Shown: in pieces, positions 50,955 to 61,569 of the stretch
Position numbering within the stretch: position 1 is the first letter of the stretch
How the letters are laid out: the number at the start of each line of letters is the position of its first letter
The notes under the pieces: generated by a model
The model's input: the letters and a program-made list of their open reading frames with translations, nothing else
Database searches by the model: none
Told to the model about the DNA's origin: nothing
Assembly (NCBI GenBank): GCA_030737875.1
Contig: CM060920.1
Coordinates: 480,964,861-481,028,860 of the forward strand
DNA from: Allium sativum
Taxonomy: Eukaryota > Streptophyta > Magnoliopsida > Asparagales > Amaryllidaceae
DNA: 64,000 nt
Reading direction: 5' to 3'
Program-made: the position numbers and the translations under genes

Positions 50955-53848
50955 TATAATACGCCTTGCCATCTGACGTAGAACTCCAGCTTCTCTAAAT
51001 CAACTGAAACTCCTCATCAACCTGTTCGAACCTGAAACACATACTCGGATATGATCCGAGCATCAAACACTCAGGTCAGGCTTGGATTAACCAGTTTAAA
51101 AACTAAAATTAGATAACGAACCATAACCTATGTCACACAATCATCAACCATGATTCAAAGGTTTTGAAATTTATGTTTTCGTAAAATGAAGCTATTATAA
51201 GACTCAAAATCCCATCACATAATGCAACGCAAATCAGAGGAAAGAGTTTTACTTTATAATTGCCAAATATGCTTAATGTTATTTAAAACAAAACATTTAA
51301 TATTATTATTAATGTCTAGGTGTGGAAAACAATTTCAAAAGTAAATGTATCAATCCTAGCTCACATGCTGCCCTATCCCATTATGTTGCCACATAGTGTA
51401 CAAATGAAAATCGTAATATCGTATTGGAAGTTGGATTCCAATAATGACAAAGGAAAAGGATCTTCCTTAACCGCATTCAGAACACTCTGGCAAATATTCC
51501 AGAAGTCAAACATTGAGTCCTTTGCATCGGCAGAGCCGGTCAGCACTAAATGCGTCTGATTAGAATCTTACCTGAACAAAACGTTCCCCTAGTCGTATTT
51601 GACCATCACACGAGGCACCTCTCTAACATCCACATAAGTAAATTTGTCTGGGCTCCATACCATGACATTACTTTCCAGCTAGAAGGGAACGCTAGCCCAT
51701 ATCTCTAATGTCCAGCATCCTGTTTTCGGCCATTCACGGGTTGTGAGGTTCTAAGACCATGTTTCAACACAAAGCTACGCTATATCAACCATACTTTGAT
51801 CATCATCTACGGGGTTATACTTTTCAAAAAAGAACTTGATCGGCACAACACTTAGCATGCCAGATTGTCTATTCACCATATATGATTGGTGTCTATTAAT
51901 ATATAACCCTCTGAATACCGAAGTCTCAGAGGAGGGTGTTGAGCAAAAGAATAAATTCTCCGCCACCAACTGATATAACATTAATAGAAACCAATCGTTT
52001 ATGTCGTCAAATACAACATCAGACATACATCCATTTACAAGTTCGTTCTGAGTTTTGAACGAAACCGAAGGCGCTTTATCCCATGAACCCATCTGGGCGC
52101 GACAGCTCTTGCAACCCAAATAACTTTAAGTACGGTTGGATCACCATCATTATAACCCCATAATTGGGTGGCCACCCGAGGCATCAACGAGAAATCCTTT
52201 CGATGTGAAGGCCTTCGGTATTCTATCACAGTCAACGCCAATTTCATTACGTTGTTTAGTTATTCACAATGGGTCGAAACCCGATCATTCCGAATAACTA
52301 TCACATCTTTTCAATCAGTTAAGATATACAAGATGTCCCAAGCCTTTTTCCATTTTGGGAATATTCATTTACTTACATCATTCTTGAGAATTACTCCCAC
52401 AAATCTTATCGGAAATTTTCCTACTTTCAACTTTTCGTTTAAAACTTTCATCCTAATATTTATAAATAATTTAAATAAAGATTACTTTTTATACTAATCT
52501 TGAGAAATCATTTTCTCTTTTAATTAGGTTAAATAACAGTGTTATTGAAGACATTATCCACTGCAAAACCCAAACCAATTGATCTTAAATATAAGAATTC
52601 AAACAGAGTTATATCAACTTATATCCAACACCAATTCTCGAAATCAACGAAAATTTACATGGAATAACGATGTAAAACATCTTCCAAATTCCTCAGAACA
52701 GTAAACGTTTACAAAACGGTAATCAATAGCAATCATCCAAAGATTATTTTTATCCAAATCCAATTTTTTTATTTAAATTGGAAATCTTTTCTAAATCAAA
52801 ATATTTATCTATACATTTCTTTCAAAACTTGGTTATATTAAATAAACCAAACAATTTAAGTTTAATTAACTTAAATTTCCAAAACGTTGTTTTACCATTT
52901 TCAGTTAGTTAGGCTGAAAACGCAAATATCTCAAAGTACAGTTTGAATGTACATATTTCCTTTCTCAAATCACTTTGAAATCATTTATTATGATTTATCA
53001 TAAATTTTTCCTATTTTTAATAATTTAAAATAGCTCCTTCTATAAAAATTCATTTTCAGGCCACTAACGGTTCTCATGCTGTTTTTATTCAAAATTGGTT
53101 TAAACTTATCACAAGATCTAACCGTTGGATTTCAAAGCTATTACACTCATTTGAAAGCTCTTTTCATTCTTAATCTAGTGTATTTCGGAAGAATGCAATG
53201 GTCGGATCTCCCGTTATCTCAGTTTGAAGTCACTGTTTAAAATTCGCTTACGGCCGTTGTGCGACGAGTTCTATTCTAACCAAACTTCGATTATATATTA
53301 AAAATCGAATTGGATCCCTTTTAAATAGTTTCTAATAACTTTGGGAAATTATATTTTTCCATTTCCAACTCAAAATCCAAATATTCATTAAATCACTGTT
53401 ATAATACTATTTTATTATTAAAATAATATTATTTTTCAAACTTCATTATTTAAAACTTAAATTTTCCTTATATCCATTATAAAAATAAACAAAGAAGTTT
53501 TAAAAGAAACTTTTGTTAAAACGTTTTCTAAATGCCCTAACCAAACTTCACTTTTTCTAATTACTATTCAGTTTAGATTTAAAATTTGAAACATGCCATA
53601 ACTACTTGAAAATTATTTCAAGTCAATTTATTTTTTCTGCAGATATTCATCGTAATGAATTATACTTTATGTCCATCTAAAATCGCACATCAAATTTTGA
53701 CTTTTATTTTTCATCCATTGTTATATTCTTAAAATTTTCATTAACTTCCCGTATTGGAATAAAACTTAACTAACGACCATATAATTCAACTTACATGGAT
53801 TCACTATGTCGTTTATACCTAAACGACATTTATCAAACATTCCAACAT
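50678..53848 (-). repeat. Diverged relative of the giant LTR, minus strand, 5' part cut off
   Basis: On the minus strand, blocks around 51950, 51180-51260 and 53190 match the 3' half of the giant LTR (gagaatttattct, gagacttcg...cagag, gcgttgcat.atgtg, gagatccgacc) at perhaps 65-70%. It ends GGTTTATCACA at 50678, matching the giant LTR end GAATCGTTACA. No primer site follows. The LTR start is missing because another gypsy element inserted at 53849. An (AT)n run is at 50890-50950. Confidence 0.65.
50890..50950. repeat. (AT)n microsatellite
   Basis: An uninterrupted AT dinucleotide run of about 61 bp inside the diverged LTR. Confidence 0.97.
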
Positions 53849-54118
53849 TGTAACAACCCGTGATTTTGTCCATCCTAAGTCAGTGATTAAACCAACTCGA
53901 TGCATTCAAAATGGCAGATTGTCATTAGCTTACATGGTTTAAAGATGGAATACAACACAGAATCACAATACTCAATATCTCCAACAAAATACATATTTTT
54001 ATAAAAATATCAGAGTTTTACAATATTTATACAGTGAAAAAGAAAGTAAATTTACGCATAAATTTCTTTTAATAAATTTCAGCTTCCGCTGAGCTTTGCG
54101 CACATGCATCTTCACGCG

Positions 54119-54175
54119 AGAGCCGGGTTTCGATCCTGGAACCTATGGGTTATGGGCCCACCACGCTTCCGCTGC
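54119..54175 (-). tRNA. Initiator tRNA-Met-like pseudogene block inside LTR
   Basis: On the minus strand 57 bases from GCAGCGGAAGCG through the anticodon region GGGCCCATAACCCA to GGATCGAAACC and GGCTCT match plant initiator tRNA-Met with three differences. The 5' acceptor and start of the D arm are replaced by unrelated sequence, and the 3' side ends CTCTCGCG, so the acceptor stem cannot form. It is a tRNA-derived remnant, not a working gene. It could come from copying of the primer tRNA during reverse transcription or from a SINE/tRNA pseudogene. Confidence 0.75.
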
Positions 54176-55138
54176 ATTCCCATACCATACATTCCCACTT
54201 AACAGTTCACACACTGTAAGTCGGGAACATTAATATAATTTAAAATAATTATAACTTACTATAAACTAAAATAAAGTAAAAACAGGCGCCTGGAACCCAA
54301 AATTAAGTAGCAAGATTTGGCTACCTGCATGTGCATAAAATTTCAGAAAAAAGGACAAAAACAGTTAATGCCTTAGGAAAGTAAAACAACAAAATGCCAT
54401 TGACGTGAAAAAGCAGAGTGAATAATTGCGCACAATAAGATTTGAATAAATGCAGCACAATAAGATTAATACAAAAAAAAAAAAAAAAATTGCACTTAAA
54501 GTATAAAATAATGTGCACAACTGCACATTTATGAAGATAGAATAGATGAAAGCATCTACCAGGAAAGAACATGGCTACTTTGCATGCTACAGGGAAAGAC
54601 ATAAAACATGGTAGCATTAATATGCCATAAAACAGGAAACACTTTGTCACTCCTTTTGGTGCAATAGCTTAGCATTTATAACAGGAAAGAACGCCTTGTC
54701 ACAAAATATGGTAGCAGACCAGGCTACTAGAAGGTTTCAAAAGTCTTGGTTACTTATAGATGAACAAACTTTTAACGCTTGCAGACAACATATGTTTATG
54801 TAATCAGCTTTTTTTTGGGAAGCAATTCAAAGCAACATGGAGATAATATAAAATGTACATGGGCCATGGCATATGGAATGAAAACTACAAACAAAGGATA
54901 CTGCGAAGACCTGTTAAAGAGGCAGGACAAGGAAGAAGTAATATTTCAATTCAAGGCAACAGAATGGTATTTGAACCTTTCGCAGCAAACAAAACCAATG
55001 GTGTAAGGTGCTTTCAAGCTTATTAGGCTTCAATGTATTATGTGAATAAATTTTCAAAGCAGTGCAAGACGTAGGCATCGGATAATTTTACGGTCAGTAA
55101 TTTAATGACAGTAAACAAAAAAGTTTACATTTTTAAAA

Positions 55139-56024
55139 GGTCATTGTTATTGACACTCCATTTTCTGTTAAGGGGGGGCCAAATTTTAAGAACACTCCAC
55201 TTTTTTTAAATTGTTAAGGGAGGTATCAACGTAGGCGACTATTTTTTTTACTTTTTACATTTTTACCCTTCTAAAAATTACTCACCATAAAGGCAAATTC
55301 TATTTATACACCGAAAATTCCTTAACATACACCATTATTTTTTTTCATAAAATTTTATTACTAAATTACCCTTATCTCATAATTGTTTTTTTAATACTTC
55401 TGCATATAAAAAGTCAAATTATTCTTAAAAGTATTGAAATTTGATACAAACTAGATATGTTAATGAATTATTTAATCATGAAATCTAAAATTTCAATTAA
55501 GAAAACATTCATAAATAATGGTCTAATTTAGAAGTGTTGATTTATTTTGTAAAATTACAGTAATTTTATTGAAATTGAATTTTATTCATAAAGTTAATAA
55601 GTTGCAATATTAGTACAAGAAATATATTTCGTTTTGTAAATTTGTACTTGATTTGATGCAATGAGTTTTTAATTTTTGATAATTGTGTTTAAAATTTGAA
55701 AAACGAAAGAAAAAGAAGATGAGAACATGGATATTTTAGTAAAAGAAACGGTGTATGTAAAGTAATATATGGTGTATATTAGTTTATTATAATTTTTGGT
55801 ATATGTTTAGCAAGTTTTGGTATTTAAATAGAATTAACCAACTGTAAAATCATAAGTCTCCTAAATCACAAAAACCCAAATTAAGCCTAAATGGATAATA
55901 ATGTAAAAGTACATTTATTTGTTAAGGGGCTACTTTCCTCCTTGGTACTCCCCTTAACAATTTTTTAGAAAGTAAAAAAATTGGCCTCCCCCTAACAATA
56001 TTTGGAGTGTCAATAACAATGCCC
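55139..56024. mobile_element. Non-autonomous TIR DNA transposon (886 bp)
   Basis: Terminal inverted repeats of about 100 bp, with some mismatches, begin GG(T/G)CATTGTTATTGACACTCC and include GTTAAGGGG motifs. The flanks ttttaaaa (55131-55138 and 56025-56032) form an exact 8 bp target duplication. The interior is AT-rich and non-coding. 8 bp duplications fit hAT, and long TIRs with 8-9 bp fit Mutator-like elements. I cannot decide between them. Confidence 0.8.
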
Positions 56025-58029
56025 TTTTAAAATCATTAAGCAACTATCAACTCTAATTCACAGATTCACATTCAAAACAACCTTATGACGTAGAATATAG
56101 ATTGAAGTTAGTTATGAGATTCAACTTACAACATGTTGTTACTATAAACTCAAAATATTTCAAAAATTGCTTGCATTAAACTCCAAATCATCAACAGAAA
56201 ACACAGATTTAAAATGCACTTATTTAAGATAGGAAGTATAAGTATATCAACTCACAAATCAATATCAGTAATCACATGGGAAAGAAGTCACAGGGGAAAT
56301 CGTAGTAAACTCTAATTGACAGCTGAATTATGGAAAATGTGATGAACATATGAAAATGTCCAAGGCAACAGCCATCTAAACCAACGGAAGGAACATTTTT
56401 ATAAATAACTAAAATAAAAATGAGGTGATCACTTTTAAATCACTATTATGACATACAACCTGACAGGGAACACAGTATTTTAATTTCACCCATAAGGTTA
56501 TATGTATTTATAAACATTCCTCAAATCGACAACCAAATATAGAGTGAGTAAAAATACAGTAAATTCAGTGATTACATATCAATTTATTCTAGTAACAAGT
56601 CAGTAAACCATTTTTAAGTTCCTCACATATATCCTGCAACTTGTGCATGAGGTTTTAAATTTTTGAATATAAATCAAACCGCAGGAAATCTAGTTATTTG
56701 GTTTCCAATAATTAACTAAGTCAAAAGCAACATGTATACTTTGTTTACAGGGAAAAATGGATTACTCAACATCGCCGAACGAATCGAGATCGGCTTTATA
56801 TAACTCAATTCGAATCGGTGATGAAGAGCTTGAACAAAGAAAAAATCGTGAGCACAACTCACCATGAACTCGACAACATGAAGGCATAGACAATGGCTCG
56901 GCTGCTCAGTCAGTGCGCATCCCGTGGTGACGGTTGCAGCTTCTCTATCTCCTTTTTATTTTTGGTTCAAGGCCTTTAATCAAGAAAAGAAAGCAGGTTC
57001 GGGGTCCATCAGAGGGAGGGAGACAAGCGGCGGTTTGGGTGGTTGTAATCGGAGGGCGACTTCTTTGCGGTGGTGTGGAGGGTAGAGGAGCGACGATTAG
57101 GATTCAACGTGGCCGATTAAGGAAGGAGGAACATTTACGGCGACGACCATTATTTTCATTAATTCAAGGAAAAATAATTTTCGATTTGGGGAAGAAAAGT
57201 GAGCGGCTGGGGAGAGTGAAATTGTTCTGGTCAACAGAAGGGAGTGGTACACTATTTTATAACGTAGAGAAGGGGAACCAATATGACGGAAGAATAACAC
57301 GTGGTGATTAAAACAGAGACACACAGCAACGTGTTTAACAAATTTAGATGGCCAAGGACAAGTGTCGAAGTTTACAAAATGATCTAGATGTTGTTAGATT
57401 TAAACGTTGAGTAGAACAAGAGAAAATTGAACGAACGTTTCGAACGGTACACCACTGAAACAAAAACGTTGTTTACTTATTTTAAATGCGTTATAAATTC
57501 AATAATTACTAACTATAAGCTAAATTTGATGTTAACACAATAATACACGAAATTTATTTTGCAATTTATTTGTTTCATTTTATTACATCAACCGTATATC
57601 CATTTTGAAATAATTTCACACACTACCGTTTATTCATTCATTAATTATTTAAATTAAAATATCAAATTTTATATTCAATGCCATACTTTAGAATATGATT
57701 TAAAGTTCTCAAATGACAGTGAATTATATTCCCAATTATTTGCTAAATACAATTTAGTTGTAATAGCATTTGTTATATATAATGTTCATATTTGAAACAA
57801 TTCATAAAAATAATATAAAGTTAAATATTCAAATTAATTAACAATGAAATCACGTTTATTTGAAAAAATTCTCAAAAAGATTAATTTAGAAGTAAATTCA
57901 AATGAGATTCCAAATTCTATATCGAAAGCCAAATATTTATTTTAATGCCAAAACATGATTTAATTATAATTTTAGATGCAAAAGTTTTCTGAGTCATTCC
58001 GAACTTCCTCCAAAATTCGGTTTGTTACA

Positions 58030-59458
58030 GACTCCCCCCTTAATGAAATTGCGTCATCGCAATTTACTTAGGTTAATGCACAACATAACAAAATTCCAAT
58101 GTCGCATCCCAACTTATTTAGCTCGTAACGAAACTCCAAACTTGTTTACTCAATTTTGTAAAAAAAAAAATCCACTCTTATAAAATACACATATTAGGAC
58201 ACACTCTCACCATTTTCAGCATGATAAATTAAGGAAGAGTATCGTATGTAAATCAATACGATTTAGCAATAATAATTCTAGAAAAATATGGTAAACTTAG
58301 ACAGAGTATTCTATATAAACAAATTTGATAACCATAACCAATAACACCTAAATAAGAAGATGGTAAGAGTGAACCATTCGAGTGTATGATACGTACATCA
58401 ATAAGATACTTGAAATAATTACTACAATTAAAAACAATATGGTAATTGCAAACTATAATGGACTATTACATATAAACTATATGTTACCTATAACAATCAG
58501 CAATTTAATAACAAATTAATGCCAATAAAATTTTCATAACATTTATCATATATAAGAACAATATGATAAATTAAGAGGAGCCAGTAAAATCTACGTGGCA
58601 TTTATCTCATGTAAAAACAACATAAATCGAGTTGGAGTATCACGTATAAATCAATATGATAACCGATCAAGTCAGAGTATCATATAATCTTGATATGTAA
58701 AAACAATTTTATAAAATAAACTGAATCAGAGTATCATATATAAATCAATACGATACTCATAATATTATATGATAAAACTAATCAGATACCCATAATATTA
58801 TATATGTGATCAAATCAGAGTATCGTATATAAATCAATACGATACCCACAACATTTATCTTATATATGTATTGATCAATTTGACAAAATAAATCAATCTA
58901 GAGAGTCATCTATGAACCAAGAAGATACCAAAAATCAAGTTAAAGCATCGCATAATAAAATCTTCTCGGTATTTATTATAAGAAAAAAAATCAAATCAGA
59001 GTATCATATATAAAGCAATACGATACTCCTAACAAATACAATAAGATGGTAAGAATAAACTATAATAGAGTAACATATATAATCAAACATTTCGTGACAT
59101 TTATCGTATATACAACAATATGGTAAAATAAACCGAGCTAAAATACCACATAAATCAATGCGATGCTCTTAACAGTTATCATATGTAAAGAAAAAAAAAT
59201 TCAAGTCGGAGTATCACATATAAATCAATGCGATGCTCTTAACAAATGTTCAATATGATCAACAAAGAGTATTTCGTATAAACCAACATGTTATTCATAA
59301 CAAATACCAATTTAAAGTTAATATGATACTCATAATAATCAAGTCAGAACATCATATACCAATTCATAACATTTATCATATATAAAAACAATATGATAAA
59401 ATAACCCAAAACAGAGTATCATATATAAATCCGTACGATACTCATAATAAAATAATAT
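58030..59458 (-). mobile_element. 3' internal region of the minus gypsy element, non-coding, with hairpin repeats
   Basis: The right side of the LTR shows gactcccccctta, the complement of a polypurine tract, then the complement of the usual gypsy 3' internal end. No pol sequence is seen. Most of the region is a repeat array (listed separately). The element is interrupted at 59459 by a Helitron. Confidence 0.65.
58220..59455. repeat. Array of GAGTATC...GATACTC hairpin repeats
   Basis: The unit 'tcaGAGTATCatatataaatcaatacGATACTCataa' recurs at least eight times with decay (for example near 58235, 58632, 58730, 58818, 58997, 59212, 59414). Its arms are complementary, so each unit can fold. Spacers vary. 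Confidence 0.75.
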
Positions 59459-59488
59459 ACTAGTATTTTTTGCCCGATTTGTTGGGCA
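59459..59488 (-). other. Helitron 3' terminus: hairpin plus CTAGT
   Basis: A 5 bp-stem hairpin with 8 nt loop, 8 nt before CTAG|T at 59459-59463. It fixes the element's orientation and end. Confidence 0.7.
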
Positions 59489-59596
59489 TTAAAATTTATG
59501 TTATTAAAAAAATTGTAATGATTAAATGTCAAAAATAAAAGAAAAATAAAGTATTGTAATTAATATTAAATAGTTATATATATTTAAATATTATAA

Positions 59597-59794
59597 TTTA
59601 TGCGGCAACAATAATAAATAGTTCTGTTGTTCAGCCAAAAATAATTTTATCATGGATGATTATTTTGATTAATTGTTCTGTTATTCGTCTAATAATTTAT
59701 GCAGTAACAACAATTAATTGTCATGTTGTTCACCCAACAATAATTTTGCCGTGGATGATTATTTGATTAATTATTCTGTTATCCATCTAATTTT
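59597..59794. repeat. Two tandem ~100 bp units in Helitron 3' region
   Basis: Both copies share ttatgc.g.aacaa, tgttgttca.cca, aataatttt and gtggatgattat. The border is near 59695. Confidence 0.7.
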
Positions 59795-60035
59795 TTTGTT
59801 ATGAATGGTTGTTTTTTGGCATATATATACAAAAAATGATTATTTGTTATTTTATTCTTGAAACATGTTCTTAATTCATTACAATTTGAACTTATTTTGT
59901 GATCTTTAAATGTGAAAAATTGAACAAATAATCATTAAAATTATATAAGTGATACAATTCAAGTAATATTATATAAATTATATACAAACTACAGTATGTT
60001 AACTTTTTTGATGAAGCAAAAAAGTGTATATGATG

Positions 60036-60037
<2 letters not shown>

Positions 60038-60084
<47 letters not shown>
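60038..60084. repeat. (AT)n microsatellite
   Basis: AT run of about 46 bp downstream of the RPA-like gene. Confidence 0.95.
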
Positions 60085-60088
<4 letters not shown>

Positions 60089-60535
60089 GATGCAATGTAT
60101 GCTTTGTTATTAAGTTTTAAATATATTTTTATATGTATAAAAGGCATTCTAACTAAAATTTCAAATTTCAACATATAAAAATAAACATCCATAACAGAAA
60201 AATACATTAATCAATAGTGGTTTCCAGAGCAAAATAAATGTAAGATCATGAGTAGTTTTCATTCGAAACAAAATAAATATGAAAATCAAAGCAATATAAA
60301 TATAAGATCATGAGTAGTTTCCATTTCAAACAAAATAAACATGAAAATTATGTTCAAGTCCAATCTTGTTCCTAGTATAACTACATGACTTCCACTTTTT
60401 TGAATATTTTTCATTCCTGCAGTGCAATAAACATTTGAATAGATGCACAATATTAATTATTCATTCCTTACCAAAAAATACTAATATGTACACCATATAT
60501 AAAATAACCATCATATATATATATATATAACTTAC

Positions 60536-60795
60536 TTTTTCTGTTTTAATTGCTTTCAGTTTTGAAATAAATTCATTTTCATCATCTTTTTTATCCTTAA
60601 AGTCGTCAAAAATATATGGCTGCTTGACATCATTATCAATCTTTTTGCTTTTCCTCTTCAAACTATTAGTGTTTGTAGATTTTTCAGTACCGGGGCTTTG
60701 CATATTGATGTTAGTTTTAGATTCAGTGCTGAAACTTGGTATAGACATCTGCATATAAATGAAATAAAATAACTTGGTGGAATGAACATGACTAA

Positions 60796-60838
<43 letters not shown>

Positions 60839-61559
60839 TGTGTGTGTGACAACAAAATACCTGTGAACTTTGTAACGCAACTGTATCGTCTTCACTTTCT
60901 ATCATAGAATTCCCACTCAACTCAAAATCTTCAAATATGTTTGTGACCGTGCACATGCTTGAACTTCTGTGTACATTATTCTCACCAACATATATGGTAA
61001 TTGTATACTGCCTACCCACCAAACACTTCAAAATTGTTGGAAATTCATTTTTCATTCCTTGCTAGAAAGAATATTATAATTTATTTAATTTTGTCAAATA
61101 ATAAAGTATTAAAATTTCCTGTTAGAATATTCGAAGCTATACAAACCTTTTCTTGATCTCCCATTACGTCATAAATATTTTTCTTAACTATTCTGTAAAC
61201 CTCACGGTCTTGCAAAATTATTGCAGTACTGCCACTATTATCTTCAACAATAACACATAATCTAAATCTGCACACAAACACATACGCACATATGTAAAAA
61301 CTATTAGTAGGAAAGTAAGTAAATTTTTCTCTAGCATTACAGAAAATTACCTCATGTTTGGACAGGGTACGCTTCTTTTACAATTAGGACATTTATACTT
61401 CCCATCTTTCTCCTCAACTTCTTGATCGCTACATGCTAAGCCAACATCATAATACCAAGTTTGTTCCTCTTTTACATTCCTAACAGGTACTTGAAAAATA
61501 ACTTCTTTATGAAATTTATAAAATATAGTAGCTTTAGGTACTTGAATAGGAACAACAAA
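60536..61559 (-). CDS. RPA1-like single-strand DNA-binding protein, C-terminal part, four exons
   Basis: Exons on the minus strand, by GT/AG borders: up to 61559-61351, 61267-61147, 61061-60861 and 60748-60536, with a short last exon probably ending soon after an acceptor near 60420. The phases agree across the introns. The protein begins (here) with PKATIFYKFHKEV, has a zinc-ribbon-like part with CPNC, then FRLCVIVEDNSGSTAIILQD, the OB-fold signature of the replication factor A C-terminal family, then FPTILKCLVGRQYTITIYVGEN, and a Lys/Asp-rich tail with SLKRKSKKIDND. One of the usual four zinc cysteines seems absent. RPA binds single-stranded DNA. In Helitrons such genes are thought to aid rolling-circle transposition. 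The N-terminal exons are cut off by the LTR at 61570. Confidence 0.75.
60797..60834. repeat. (CA)n microsatellite in intron of RPA-like gene
   Basis: About 19 CA units between exons 3 and 4. It creates false open frames rich in alternating Cys-Val on the other strand. Confidence 0.95.
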
Positions 61560-61569
61560 TTAAAAATAA

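Larger units (their letters stand above)
53849..58029 (-). repeat. 3' LTR of a minus-strand gypsy element
   Basis: On the minus strand it starts TGTAACAAACCG (58029) straight after a purine tract and ends CACGGGTTGTTACA (53849). It is 4.18 kb, or 3.3 kb without the TIR element at 55139-56024. Possible target duplication on the left is aacat (53844-53848). It includes a tRNA-Met-derived block (54119-54175) and a GC-rich stretch at about 56860-57310 that could be the leader. The matching 5' LTR is not in the window. Confidence 0.7.
59459..61569 (-). mobile_element. Helitron 3' portion carrying an RPA-like gene, minus strand
   Basis: The left border read on the minus strand is a hairpin (TGCCC...GGGCA, 59471-59488), an A-rich 8 bp, then CTAGT with an A/T insertion context, the standard Helitron 3' end. 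Upstream on the same strand is a spliced RPA1-like gene, known cargo of plant Helitrons. The 5' part with Rep/helicase would lie to the right but is separated by the LTR that begins at 61570. A two-copy ~100 bp repeat sits at about 59597-59794. Confidence 0.75.

Noticed and set aside
54119..54175. Functional initiator tRNA-Met gene
   Set aside because: The 5' acceptor strand and start of the D arm are not tRNA sequence and the acceptor stem cannot pair.
54779..55006. 75-codon + strand frame
   Set aside because: Antisense within an LTR, short and without any known motif.
56934..57311. 125-codon + strand frame
   Set aside because: It lies antisense in the GC-rich leader part of a minus-strand LTR, and the opposite strand is also open. 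No family is recognised.
60792..60895. Cys-Val-rich protein segment
   Set aside because: It is the translation of a CA microsatellite in an intron.
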